Assembly (NCBI RefSeq): GCF_004153685.1
Contig: NZ_SDQD01000001.1
Location: 372,001-436,000 of the forward strand
DNA length: 64,000 bases
Source: Pollutimonas harenae
GTDB taxonomy: Bacteria > Pseudomonadota > Gammaproteobacteria > Burkholderiales > Burkholderiaceae_B
Direction: 5' to 3'
The position numbers and the translations under genes are program-made. Under the pieces are notes generated by a model. That model was not told the origin of the DNA. It saw nothing but the letters and a program-made list of their open reading frames with translations, and searched no databases. Shown here piece by piece: positions 1 through 8,260 of the stretch. Position 1 is the first letter of the stretch, and the number at the start of each line of letters is the position of its first letter.

Positions 1-1469
1 AGCGTCTCGCTGCCTATTGCCCGGGCTCCATCGCCCACGGCTACCGAGTCGGATCCGGCGCGCGTATTTGCACCAATCGCAATGGATTGTGCCCTGCTTC
101 CGGCGCCATTGTTGGCGCCAACGCCGATGGCGATGTTGTTATTGCCGCTAATCCCCCCGCCAGCGTTGGTTCCCAGCGCAATATTGTCATCGCCCGTTAC
201 GCTAGAGCCGGCTTTATAGCCGATTGCAATGCTTTGATTACCAACCACTGTTTGACCTGCGCTGGTACCAATAGCAATATGGTCTGTGCGGTCTCCTGCC
301 GCATTGCCTTCTGTGCCGACACCAGCGTTAACCCCCAGCGCAATACTGTTGGCTGTACCGGCATAGGCGCCTGTGCCTGCGGCGAGGGCGCTACCAGCCG
401 TCGCAATAGACTGTCCTATCGCGATGCTGCCCGCCCCCGACGCGGATGCGCCGGCGCCGAGTGCAGTTGCATCCGTAGCGCCAGCCTTCGCAGCGGCACC
501 AACGGCTGTAGCACGAGCCGCACTCGCATGGGCCTCGTGGCCCAGTGCCATCGCTTGATCGCTTGCTGCGCCACTGACCCTTGCTCCAGTGCCTATCGCT
601 GCCGCATTACTGATGCGCATATCTTCTACCTTAGCGCCATCACCCAATGCCAGGGTGCTATTGCCGCTGGCTTGGCTATCGCGACCGATAGCGATAGAAC
701 CTGCACCATCAGCCATCGTTGCACCCACGGTACCTGCCGTTGCGCCATGTCCCAAAGCAATGGCATCTTCAGCGGTTTCGGTAGTGGACGCGCCTAAACC
801 AGCAGCAACACTGGCTTGACCTGCCGAGACGGCTTCGGCCCCAATGGCTATGGAGTCGACGCCAGCGGCATCGGAGTCTGTCAGCGTGGAGTTAGTGTGG
901 AAATATTTGACGCCATCTCCCTGGGTATAAAGCCTCTGTTCCAGGGTGGTGATATCGCTCTTGTTGGCACTGATCCGCGCATTATGATCCGCAATGTCAG
1001 TGGTGTGCCCACTCACCGTCGAATTTAAGGCGGTGATGGCTCCTTCATTGATGGCGACTCTAGCAGTGACATCCGTCAGTTCTTGCGTAGTGGTATACAG
1101 CTGTCCGGTCGTAGCGGCACTAGTGCCATCGGCTGTTAGCGCCACGACCGACAGGCCGCTGATTGTTCCGCCATCTGCAAAATTTATATTACCAGCGCCA
1201 ATGCTGAATTCAATACTGTTTCCGCTCACGGCCTGCTCGTTGCCTACGGTCACATCAGCCAGCGCAGGAATACTTGCGCCCACCAACCCCGCCCCTGACA
1301 ACACAATAGCACCCCATGCCAGCACACCGCGAAACTTGGCGCTTGACGATGTTGCGCCACCCACTACAGAAGAACTTCCCGAACGCTTGCCGCGTGTATT
1401 TGTCAGCTCGGAAACAGCGACAAACGTGCGTGTTTGCTCATTCCAAACCGTTTTGTAAATTCGATTCAC
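1..1469 (-). CDS. Trimeric autotransporter adhesin (YadA/Hia-like), N-terminal part
   Basis: The minus strand is open from a GTG at 1469 to the left edge (489 codons); the C-terminal anchor lies outside. An AGGGAAAG motif precedes the GTG. The protein starts VNRIYKTVWNEQTRTFVAVSE, the extended signal peptide region (ESPR) typical of large type V secreted proteins, followed by a hydrophobic segment ending in IPALADV, a likely signal peptidase site. After a short linker come many repeats of the form SIAIGxxA / TALGAGA (YadA-type head repeats), from about residue 200 onward. Such proteins form surface trimers binding host or abiotic surfaces, secreted through their own beta-barrel. Codons are Gly/Ala/Ser rich, so the plus strand shows long false ORFs. 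Family assignment is firm; ligand and full length cannot be known from this window. Confidence 0.9.
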   Translation of the reverse strand, partial: MNRIYKTVWNEQTRTFVAVSELTNTRGKRSGSSSVVGGATSSSAKFRGVLAWGAIVLSGAGLVGASIPALADVTVGNEQAVSGNSIEFSIGAGNINFADGGTISGLSVVALTADGTSAATTGQLYTTTQELTDVTARVAINEGAITALNSTVSGHTTDIADHNARISANKSDITTLEQRLYTQGDGVKYFHTNSTLTDSDAAGVDSIAIGAEAVSAGQASVAAGLGASTTETAEDAIALGHGATAGTVGATMADGAGSIAIGRDSQASGNSTLALGDGAKVEDMRISNAAAIGTGARVSGAASDQAMALGHEAHASAARATAVGAAAKAGATDATALGAGASASGAGSIAIGQSIATAGSALAAGTGAYAGTANSIALGVNAGVGTEGNAAGDRTDHIAIGTSAGQTVVGNQSIAIGYKAGSSVTGDDNIALGTNAGGGISGNNNIAIGVGANNGAGSRAQSIAIGANTRAGSDSVAVGDGARAIGSET

Positions 1470-1569
1470 TTTCTTTCCCTAGTATTCAAAGTCAACACCT
1501 CTCCCTCGCAAAAAAAATGCGATTTTTTTCATTAATGAGAGGGCCGCGACACGCTTAAAAAATTCGGGC

Positions 1570-1587
1570 GTGTCAAAGTGGTGACAC
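1570..1587. promoter_or_regulatory. Dyad in the adhesin upstream region
   Basis: GTGTCA and TGACAC form a perfect inverted repeat with a 6-base spacer, about 100 bases upstream of the adhesin GTG and downstream of the response-regulator gene. The whole 1470-1748 gap is AT-rich and has no gene. The dyad could be an operator for the adhesin, possibly of the neighbouring regulator; that is inference. No T-run follows, so it is not a simple terminator. Confidence 0.3.
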
Positions 1588-1748
1588 TATGAGATAAATG
1601 GGCAAGGGCAACTTTTCCGTTTTCACCAAAAAGCTTTGAAAACCGGACAACCACTACAAAACAATTGTTAATTTTTCTAAATATTAAAATTTTGAAGTGC
1701 GTCTAAAACCCTGCGGACATATGCAGACATGTGAATTTATTTTGCCAA

Positions 1749-2549
1749 TTAGCGAGAACACATATCGTCGTAGGTCTGGGTTTCGCGAAAGGCGGAAGGC
1801 GTCTTTCCCCAGAATTGCCGGAACGCGGTCGAAAAATTTGCCGCACTCGAATAGCCAACCTCCGCCACAATATCCAGCATGCTCAAGTCTGTCTGGATAA
1901 GCAGGCGAGCCGCCTTGCGCATCCGCTCACGACGGATGTACTCGAACACAGACATTCCCACGCTCGATTTGAAGGCTGCCATGATTCGACGCTCGGACAC
2001 CGCCAACTGGGCGGCCAGCTCGCTTATCCGAGGAGGTTCGGTCAATCGCTCTTGAATAATGCTCGCTGCGGCCCGCTGCAATACTTGCGCCGAATCCATT
2101 CTCTGCCCAGCTTTGCTGAAGTTTTGGGCTTCGGCAACAATCGTTGCGAGGGCTGGACTAGGCAGGCTTTTTCTTAATGCAAGATGAATACGTAACTTCT
2201 CTATTACCTCTTCAACCTGGACGGGCTTAAGTAGATAATCGACCGCACCCGCTCGCAATCCATTCAGGCGTTCTTCCAGGGATGCGGCAGCAGTGAGAAA
2301 AATTACTGGTATATGCGCAGTGTCAGGATTGGCCTTGAGTAAGCGGGTCGTTGTGACTCCATCACGCCGGGGTATGCTGGCCTCCATCAAGATGATATCG
2401 GGCACCATTGAAACGGCTTGTGCATATCCCTGAACGCCATCACCGGCGACCGTTACACGACAAGGATATCTTCGCAGAGCATCTATTAATGAATGAAGTT
2501 TTGCAGCATTGTCGTCCACTACCAGCACGTGTGAGGATTGCTTGAACAT
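1749..2549 (-). CDS. Response regulator, receiver plus AraC-type HTH, with Glu at the phospho-acceptor site
   Basis: A 266-residue protein from the ATG at 2549 (an in-frame upstream extension to 2618 exists but the receiver fold begins at this Met). An N-terminal receiver domain (about 5-120) keeps the acidic pair D12/D13, T86 and K108, but the segment that normally reads LLLDxxMP is ILMEASIP, putting Glu56 where the phosphorylated Asp should be. The C-terminal third (about 165-262) is an AraC/XylS helix-turn-helix with the IAEVGYSSAANFSTAFRQ-like second helix pair. It likely binds DNA as a transcription factor. Asp-to-Glu in receivers sometimes mimics phosphorylation, so it may be constitutively active; that is inference. 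It sits just upstream of, and on the same strand as, the adhesin gene, making it a candidate regulator. No partner histidine kinase is nearby. Confidence 0.85.
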   Translation of the reverse strand: MFKQSSHVLVVDDNAAKLHSLIDALRRYPCRVTVAGDGVQGYAQAVSMVPDIILMEASIPRRDGVTTTRLLKANPDTAHIPVIFLTAAASLEERLNGLRAGAVDYLLKPVQVEEVIEKLRIHLALRKSLPSPALATIVAEAQNFSKAGQRMDSAQVLQRAAASIIQERLTEPPRISELAAQLAVSERRIMAAFKSSVGMSVFEYIRRERMRKAARLLIQTDLSMLDIVAEVGYSSAANFSTAFRQFWGKTPSAFRETQTYDDMCSR

Positions 2550-2665
2550 TTTTTTCTTATGACGTGTGCACTCTCCTGAACGCATCGTTTCAGATAGCAT
2601 CAGCTGCCTGGAGTGCAAAGTTTAGGGGCCCGCTTACTGATGCAAGCGCGCTATGGCGGTAACTA

Positions 2666-2679
2666 TGCAATAAATTGCA
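2666..2679. promoter_or_regulatory. Palindrome upstream of the AraC-type response regulator
   Basis: TGCAAT-AA-ATTGCA is a perfect palindrome about 120 bases upstream of the regulator start, in the AT-rich gene-free stretch 2550-2920. A second short dyad, CATCC/GGATG, lies at 2850-2866. Either could be a protein-binding site, for example for autoregulation; no known consensus was recognised. Otherwise nothing is seen in this stretch. Confidence 0.25.
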
Positions 2680-2920
2680 AGCTCCAGCTTTTTAGTTTTT
2701 GCCAATAGCTTTTGATATTCGGACAGTTGTCAGACCAAGCCATATACTTTTAATTATTTGACAATTAAATCAACGCAGTGATCCCGCTGCAGACGGGCAG
2801 CCGAAACAGTGTCGCAATAATGAAACTTGCATATGCGAGCATTAAGCCTCATCCTGTATAAGGATGGAAAAAGCGCAGCACTGGATACAGTAATGAACAC
2901 TCACTTACTCGGAGTCTGAT

Positions 2921-3094
2921 ATGCCCGCAATGAATCAAGTCTCTTCCCCGTACCGCAACTGGAAGGTCAAGCAGTACACACCCCCGCTCGCAACACGCCT
3001 GTTGCAAGAGCGTGCGCATCAGGCTCAGCCCCCGCTTATATCGTTGCACGCAAAAGGCGAAGCGGCCACAGAAAGCGCAGCCATCATCGAATAA
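2921..3094 (+). CDS. Small hypothetical protein (57 aa)
   Basis: An ATG at 2921 is preceded at good spacing by GGAG (at 2911-2914) and opens a 57-residue frame, MPAMNQVSSPYRNWKVKQYT..., ending at TAA 3092-3094. It is hydrophilic, basic and Gln-rich, with no signal peptide, membrane segment or recognised motif. The sequence RNWKVKQYTPP near the N-terminus looks like a short folded element. It lies between the AraC-type regulator and the FUSC membrane protein and is below the size of most gene callers. A 113-codon minus-strand frame overlaps it, but lacks a ribosome site. Function is unknown; whether it is expressed is uncertain. Confidence 0.4.
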   Translation: MPAMNQVSSPYRNWKVKQYTPPLATRLLQERAHQAQPPLISLHAKGEAATESAAIIE

Positions 3095-3217
3095 GCTGCA
3101 CGGCCAGAAATCCACATAGCATGCCGGTGGCGGCAACACCGACCGCAGGAACATGCTCGAGAGAAAACTCGCCGCTCCGCGATGTATCATATATAGACAG
3201 CATCCTGTCTACCTCCC

Positions 3218-4390
3218 ATGTCATCCCGGAAACAAAAACAAGCGCTCCAAGCGGCGGCACATCTTGCCCGCCGAAAACAGGGCAGCCTGAAAGCTTCGCG
3301 CAGACACTCAGCCGGCCACCTGCTCAGTGGTCAACAACTTCGGCAAAGCCTGCTTGTAGCGGCTCCCCCATCTATAAAAATTGCCAGCATTGCCGGGTTC
3401 CAGGCTGCATTGGCGCTGCTGGTCGCGCTGGCAACCGCCCACCTGTCGCCCTGGCCACACCTGGTCGGTTTTCCCGCCTTGGGTGCGCTAGCGGCACTGT
3501 TCGGGCGCTATGATTCCTTGCAACACCGCCGCCGCATCGTCATGATATGCGGCATATTGCTGGTGGCCGGTGTTTTCATTCCCTCTCTTGCCAGCTACCT
3601 GGGTGCTACGCAAGCCTTTATGGTGCTGTTGCTGGCACTGTCCGCCGGACTATATACACTTTCCGTATCGAGCTGGGGGCTGGGCGGCGGACCGGGAGCC
3701 GTCATTTTTGTATTTGCCGTGGGTGCAGTGTTAAGCCCGGTCGATACCCTGGCGACAGTGGGGGAACGCACACTGGCGACGGCATGGGGTGCCGTGCTGG
3801 CCTGGCTGATCTGTGCGCTTACCGATCGCCTGCGCCCACAAGACTCACGTGCTTCGAGCAAGCCCGCCGCCGCCCTGCCGCCCATGTCGCAACGGCTGTT
3901 CGTGGCGGCACGCATTACCATAGGCGCCGGCATGGCAGCCCTGATCACGTATTGGTCGGGTTGGCATTACCCGGCCTGGGCAGCCATAGGCGCTACCGCC
4001 GTGATGCAGGGCGGGCATTTGCACCTGACCATGAATCGATCACTGCAACGTATGGCGGGAACGGTGGTCGGCGCTTGTATAGTGTGGGCCATCCTGGTGC
4101 AGGACCCCTCATTCTGGGCGGTGGCCATAGCCGTTGTGTTTTTCCAATACATCACCGAAGTTGTGATTGGCTACAACTATGCCTTCGGGCAGATTGCCAT
4201 CACCCCCATGGCGCTGCTGATGACCCATTTGGCCGCACCTGTCGCAAACAGCAATATGCCGGTAGAGCGCGTTATCGACACGATAGTCGGTGCAGCCATA
4301 GGCATCGTGTTTGCCGTCATTTTCTCCAGTATGGACGATCGTGCGTATCTGGCACGACGACACAAAAAGCTCAAGCTCTGGTGGCACTAA
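3218..4390 (+). CDS. FUSC-family inner-membrane protein (aromatic-acid exporter-like)
   Basis: A 390-residue protein with a basic, Gln/Arg-rich N-terminal 55 residues, then about eight to ten hydrophobic helices in two similar halves (about 60-200 and 225-375). The C-terminal half carries the pattern of the FUSC_2 family (WAAIGATAVMQ..., RxxGTVVGA, DTIVGAAIGI). Relatives are related to AaeB and fusaric-acid resistance pumps, where they export aromatic carboxylates, but this one lacks the large cytoplasmic domain of AaeB. No HlyD-type partner is adjacent, so the export role is inferred from family alone. Start chosen as the first ATG; it has no clear ribosome site, and a start slightly downstream is possible. 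Convergent with the flavoprotein gene that follows. Confidence 0.75.
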   Translation: MSSRKQKQALQAAAHLARRKQGSLKASRRHSAGHLLSGQQLRQSLLVAAPPSIKIASIAGFQAALALLVALATAHLSPWPHLVGFPALGALAALFGRYDSLQHRRRIVMICGILLVAGVFIPSLASYLGATQAFMVLLLALSAGLYTLSVSSWGLGGGPGAVIFVFAVGAVLSPVDTLATVGERTLATAWGAVLAWLICALTDRLRPQDSRASSKPAAALPPMSQRLFVAARITIGAGMAALITYWSGWHYPAWAAIGATAVMQGGHLHLTMNRSLQRMAGTVVGACIVWAILVQDPSFWAVAIAVVFFQYITEVVIGYNYAFGQIAITPMALLMTHLAAPVANSNMPVERVIDTIVGAAIGIVFAVIFSSMDDRAYLARRHKKLKLWWH

Positions 4391-4418
4391 AAACAGACGC
4401 TCGGACCTATTATGAGCA

Positions 4419-5660
4419 TCACCCGGCCAAACCGAGATAGCGCAAGACACCTAACCCAGCCGCGTGGCCGCTGGCAAAGCAGGCTGTCAACAAATAGCCT
4501 CCTGTGGGCGCTTCCCAATCGATCATTTCACCGGCACAAAACACACCTGCAGCGGTACGCAGCATCAGATTTCCGTCCAGGCTGTCGAAGCTGACACCGC
4601 CGGCTGTGCTGATAGCCTCATCCAGCGGACGCATGCCATGCAGGCGTACAGGAAGCTGTTTAATGGCCGCAGCCAGTATACCGGGCTGCTCGAACGCGCT
4701 CTTGGGCAAACATTCTCGCAGCAAGCCCAGCTTGGCACCCTTCAAGCCCAGACGGCTGCCCAAATGGCTGGACCAGGATCGTGAACCGCGCGGATGCACC
4801 ACTTCGCGCTGCACGTAAGACAGGTCGCGCGTGGGCAGCAGATCAATCTGCACTATTGCCTCACCCTTGCCCAGCAAGGCTTCACGCAGCAACGAAGACC
4901 AGGCATAAACCAGTCCGCCTTCCAGACCGTGGGATGTAATCATGCACTCCCCACGCCGCATCGGCTGGCCTGGCGGTGCCATGGCAACGGACTTCAATGG
5001 TTGACCTGCATGGCGTTCCGAGAAATGGGCACTCCAATCCGCCAGAAAGCCACAGTTCGCCGGCTGCAAAGGCGCGATCACGGCCTCTTTGCCCGCCAGT
5101 ATCGACTGCCAGGCCCCGTCTGAACCCAGGCGTGCCCAGCTTGCTCCACCTAGTGCCAGGACCACGACATCGGGGCGGATGGCCACCTGATTCTCCGGCG
5201 TATCCAGAAGCAAAGCGCCATCAGCAGACCAACCCTGCCACCTATGCCTGGCGTGCAGTGTCACACCACTGGCACGCAAACGCTGAAGCCAGGTACGCAA
5301 TAAGGGAGCTGCTTTCATTTCCTTGGGGAAGACACGGCCGGATGAGCCCACAAAAGTTTCGATGCCCAGATCGTGGGCCCAGTCACGCAACGCCTGAGCA
5401 TCGAAGTCGTCCAGCCAGGATGAAACCTGTGCCGCACGCGTGCCGAATCGCGTCCGAAATGCAGCAGAGTCCTCACTATGTGTCAGGTTCAGTCCTCCAC
5501 GCCCCGCCAGTAGAAACTTTCGGCCTACGGAGGGCATGGCATCGTAAACATCAACACGCATGCCAGCCTTTGCGAGGGTCTCGGCAGCCATCAGCCCAGC
5601 AGGCCCGCCACCGATGACCACAACCTCTAGAACAGAGGAATGCTTGCGTATTTTTGGCAT
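4419..5660 (-). CDS. HI0933/BaiN-family FAD-dependent flavoprotein
   Basis: A 413-residue protein from ATG 5660, preceded by GGAA. The N-terminus has the dinucleotide-binding motif VVVIGGGPAGLMAAETLAKAG followed by the family signature GRKFLLAGRGGLNLTHSE (about 45-62), and a C-terminal FAD-contact stretch (FCAGEMIDWEAPTGGYLLTA, about 375-395). These mark the HI0933-like/YhiN group, subfamily close to Pseudomonas PP_4765. The reaction is unknown for most members; some relatives (RdsA/BaiN) reduce steroid or bile-acid-like substrates. No functional partner adjoins it: the neighbours are convergent or divergent single genes. Family assignment is firm, substrate unknown. Confidence 0.85.
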   Translation of the reverse strand: MPKIRKHSSVLEVVVIGGGPAGLMAAETLAKAGMRVDVYDAMPSVGRKFLLAGRGGLNLTHSEDSAAFRTRFGTRAAQVSSWLDDFDAQALRDWAHDLGIETFVGSSGRVFPKEMKAAPLLRTWLQRLRASGVTLHARHRWQGWSADGALLLDTPENQVAIRPDVVVLALGGASWARLGSDGAWQSILAGKEAVIAPLQPANCGFLADWSAHFSERHAGQPLKSVAMAPPGQPMRRGECMITSHGLEGGLVYAWSSLLREALLGKGEAIVQIDLLPTRDLSYVQREVVHPRGSRSWSSHLGSRLGLKGAKLGLLRECLPKSAFEQPGILAAAIKQLPVRLHGMRPLDEAISTAGGVSFDSLDGNLMLRTAAGVFCAGEMIDWEAPTGGYLLTACFASGHAAGLGVLRYLGLAG

Positions 5661-5809
5661 CAAGGTTCCAGTCAGATACAAGGACGTAACAAGAAACTGC
5701 AGTCAGCCCTTAAATTATTTCAATGCAATGCAAACCCGATATAAATGCTTGCTGGAGGTGGATTTGGTCGATTACGCTTGGCTTCATGTACAACATCAGG
5801 AGCAGTTCC

Positions 5810-6172
5810 ATGAAATTAAGCCGCCACATCGCTCAAGTTGCGTTGGCCGGGTTAATGGCTCTGGCCGTAATCGGCAATGCCTCGGCCGCCGACCGAAGAA
5901 CCACCAATACCATACTGGGTGCTGGTCTGGGTGCTGCCACGGGTGCCGTGCTGTCAGAAGGCGACGTACTCATGACACTGGGCGGTGCCGCTGCAGGTGG
6001 CCTGCTGGGCAATATCCTGACAGACGACCACAGACATCGCCACTGGAGGGGTTATGATCGTTCTTATCGATCTGACCGACGCTATGTAGACAACCGCTAT
6101 TACCGTGGCAAACATCACTACAAAAAACACCACCACAAAAGGCATCATAGACACCACAGGCATCACCGCTAA
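5810..6172 (+). CDS. Exported glycine-zipper protein with His-rich tail
   Basis: A 120-residue protein from ATG 5810, which has AGGAG seven bases upstream; a longer frame from 5723 has no such site. A signal peptide (MKLSRHIAQV... to NASA, about 1-25) precedes a Gly/Ala helix-pair (ILGAGLGAATGAVL and LGGAAAGGLLGNIL) of the glycine-zipper type found in OsmB/SlyB-like envelope proteins. The last 30 residues are very rich in His, Lys, Arg and Tyr, with clusters such as HHYKKHHHKRHHRHHRHHR. Likely periplasmic or outer-membrane associated; the tail could bind metal or nucleic acid or anionic polymer, which is only inference. Followed by a clear rho-independent terminator. Confidence 0.75.
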   Translation: MKLSRHIAQVALAGLMALAVIGNASAADRRTTNTILGAGLGAATGAVLSEGDVLMTLGGAAAGGLLGNILTDDHRHRHWRGYDRSYRSDRRYVDNRYYRGKHHYKKHHHKRHHRHHRHHR

Positions 6173-6191
6173 GATCAATCAGCAAACACTG

Positions 6192-6231
6192 GCCCGGGCT
6201 GCATAGAAGCTGCTGCCCGGGCTGTTTTTTT
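6192..6231 (+). terminator. Rho-independent terminator after the glycine-zipper gene
   Basis: GCCCGGGC at 6192-6199 pairs with GCCCGGGC at 6215-6222, followed by TG and seven T bases. It lies 20 bases after the stop codon of the His-rich protein and touches the end of the convergent acyl-CoA dehydrogenase gene. Confidence 0.85.
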
Positions 6232-7384
6232 ACCCTTTTGCTGCGCGGATCATGTTGCGTGCAATCACCAACTGCTGAATCTGCGTTGTACCCTCGTAGA
6301 TACGGAACAAGCGCACATCACGATAAAAGCGCTCTATGCCGTAGTCGGACACATAACCCGCACCACCATAAATCTGCACAGCACGGTCAGCCACCCGGCC
6401 ACACATTTCAGTAGCAAACAACTTGCTGCATGATGCCTCGGTCGAGACATCCTGGCCTTCGTCGCGGCGGCGTGCTGCATCGATAACCATGGACCGGGCC
6501 GCGTAGATCTCGGCCTTGCTGTCGGCCAGCATAGCCTGAATAAGCTGGAATTCGGCAATAGGCTGGCCGAACTGCTGGCGCTCGATGGCGTAGTGCAAGG
6601 CGTCGTTGAGCATGCGCTCCGCCACGCCCACGCTAATGGCGGCTATATGCAGACGGCCTTTGTCCAATACCTTCATGGCCGTCTTGAAACCCACACCTTC
6701 GCGCCCTCCGATGAGGTTGGCAGCCGGTACCCGGCAGTCCTCGAGCACAACGTCGCACGTGTGGGCGCCCCGTTGCCCCATTTTCTTGTCGATCTTGCCC
6801 AGCGACAGGCCGGGGGTATTTTTTTCGACCACAAAAGCTGAAATAGCGCTACCGCCTCGGGCTTTGGGGTCGGTGCGCGCCATAACGGTAAAAATGTCGG
6901 CCTCGGGGGCATTGGTGATGAACCGTTTGGTGCCGTTCAGCACGTAATAATCGCCATCGCGCACGGCGGTGGTGCGCAGCGAGGCCGCATCCGAACCCGA
7001 GCCTGGCTCGGTCAGTGCAAACGAGCCGATGATTTCACCCGAAGCCAGGCGCGGCAAATACTTTTGCTTTTGCTCTTCGGTGCCATCGATGACAATCCCT
7101 TGCGAGCCTATGCCATTGTTGGTGCCGATCAGTGAGCGGAACGCGGGAGAAGTCTTGGCAATTTCGAATGCAAACAACACCTCTTCTTCCATCGTTAGAC
7201 TCAAGCCGCCGTATTGTTCGGGGATGGTCATGCCGAACAAGCCCAGCTCACGCATCTGACTTACGACATGCTCGGGAATGCGGTCGGTTTCGGCAACTTC
7301 TTCTTCAATGGGCACGAGCTGTTCGCGCACAAAGCGAGACACACTGTCCAGCAGCATGTTCAGCGTTTCCTGATCTTTTATCAT
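6230..7384 (-). CDS. Acyl-CoA dehydrogenase
   Basis: A 384-residue FAD flavoenzyme of normal family length catalysing alpha,beta-dehydrogenation of an acyl-CoA, passing electrons to ETF. Visible marks: the substrate/FAD loop [17 protein letters not shown] (about 127-143), [18 protein letters not shown], the [13 protein letters not shown] helix, the [19 protein letters not shown]-terminal signature, and IYEGTTQIQ, whose Glu is the usual catalytic base of short/medium-chain members. The ATG at 7384 follows GGAAAAATC. Substrate is not determined; the glutaryl, isovaleryl and branched-chain enzymes cannot be separated by eye. It is not in an obvious degradation operon; dsbC upstream is unrelated in function. 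Confidence 0.9.
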   Translation of the reverse strand: MIKDQETLNMLLDSVSRFVREQLVPIEEEVAETDRIPEHVVSQMRELGLFGMTIPEQYGGLSLTMEEEVLFAFEIAKTSPAFRSLIGTNNGIGSQGIVIDGTEEQKQKYLPRLASGEIIGSFALTEPGSGSDAASLRTTAVRDGDYYVLNGTKRFITNAPEADIFTVMARTDPKARGGSAISAFVVEKNTPGLSLGKIDKKMGQRGAHTCDVVLEDCRVPAANLIGGREGVGFKTAMKVLDKGRLHIAAISVGVAERMLNDALHYAIERQQFGQPIAEFQLIQAMLADSKAEIYAARSMVIDAARRRDEGQDVSTEASCSKLFATEMCGRVADRAVQIYGGAGYVSDYGIERFYRDVRLFRIYEGTTQIQQLVIARNMIRAAKG

Positions 7385-7429
7385 GATTTTTCCTGACTTT
7401 ATCTGTATCGGCTTACCTAAACGTAGCGT

Positions 7430-8194
7430 TTATTTTACGGTCTCCAGCTTCTGGTTCAGAGCGTCGAGCGGCAAGGCGCCATTTACACGACTGCCGTCAG
7501 CAAAAATAATGGCCGGTGTGCCCTGCACCATAAGCTGACGGCCCAAGGCCAACACGGTATCGACAGGCGTGTCGCAGACCGCCTCGGGCGGTACTTGGCC
7601 ATCCAGCATCCAGGCGCGCCAGGTTGCTGCCTGGTCTTTGGCGCACCAGATATTGCGTGCCTTTACAGTAGAGTCCGGCGACAGAATCGGGAAAAGGAAG
7701 GTATACACCGTGATGTTGTCCACCTCTTTCAACGCCTGGTGCAGACGCTTGCAATAACCACAGTTGGGGTCTTCAAAAACCGCTATCTTGCGTGAGCCAT
7801 CGCCGGTGACCTGCTTGACGGCCAATTCGAGCGGCAGTGAAGAAAACGATACCCTGGACAACTCTTCCAGCCTTTCAGCTGTCAGGTCGCGGCGGTTTTG
7901 TGCATCAATGAGCGCACCCTGCATTACATAATCAGCCGTCGCATTCGTGTACAGCAAGTCCATGCCGACTTGCACTTCAAACAGGCCAGCGAAAGGGGTA
8001 CGCCGCACTTCTTTGGCCTGAATTCCCGGAAACCGGTCCTCGAATGATTTCTTCACTGAGTCGGGCGTGGCCTCGACGGCACCCGCCTCGGTAGTGGCGG
8101 ATACAACACCACCGTCGTTCGTCTGCGCCTGTACCATGACAGGCGATACCGCCAGGGCCAGTGCCAGCAGCAAGCCCTTTAATCGTGTACGCAT
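7430..8194 (-). CDS. dsbC: Thiol:disulfide interchange protein DsbC
   Basis: A 254-residue periplasmic disulfide isomerase. Start chosen at ATG 8194 (GGGGA at correct spacing), giving a cleavable signal peptide ending near VMVQA (1-23). The N-terminal dimerisation domain (about 40-120) is followed by a thioredoxin-fold domain with active site CGYC at 145-148, a second Cys pair (C184 in IWCAK, C207 in AVCD) and the cis-Pro loop QGTPAIIF. It reshuffles wrong disulfides in exported proteins and is kept reduced by DsbD. Transcribed after the ubiH-like gene with a 66-base gap. Confidence 0.95.
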   Translation of the reverse strand: MRTRLKGLLLALALAVSPVMVQAQTNDGGVVSATTEAGAVEATPDSVKKSFEDRFPGIQAKEVRRTPFAGLFEVQVGMDLLYTNATADYVMQGALIDAQNRRDLTAERLEELSRVSFSSLPLELAVKQVTGDGSRKIAVFEDPNCGYCKRLHQALKEVDNITVYTFLFPILSPDSTVKARNIWCAKDQAATWRAWMLDGQVPPEAVCDTPVDTVLALGRQLMVQGTPAIIFADGSRVNGALPLDALNQKLETVK

Positions 8195-8260
8195 AAAATC
8201 CCCGCTTATATACCAGCCATAATGGGCCGGATCATACAAATACTATAAATGAACGCGACG

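Noticed and set aside
87-797. Plus-strand 236-codon ORF and smaller ones over the first 1.5 kb
   Set aside because: They are antisense to the adhesin's repeat-rich frame on the minus strand, which is open for 489 codons and has recognised domains.
2827-2862. TTGCAT and TATAAG as a promoter for the 57-codon ORF
   Set aside because: The spacer would be 24 bases, far outside the usual 16-18.
2849-3190. 113-codon minus-strand ORF
   Set aside because: No ribosome site, no recognisable domain, Cys-rich composition typical of chance frames, and it overlaps the plus-strand small ORF that does have a ribosome site.
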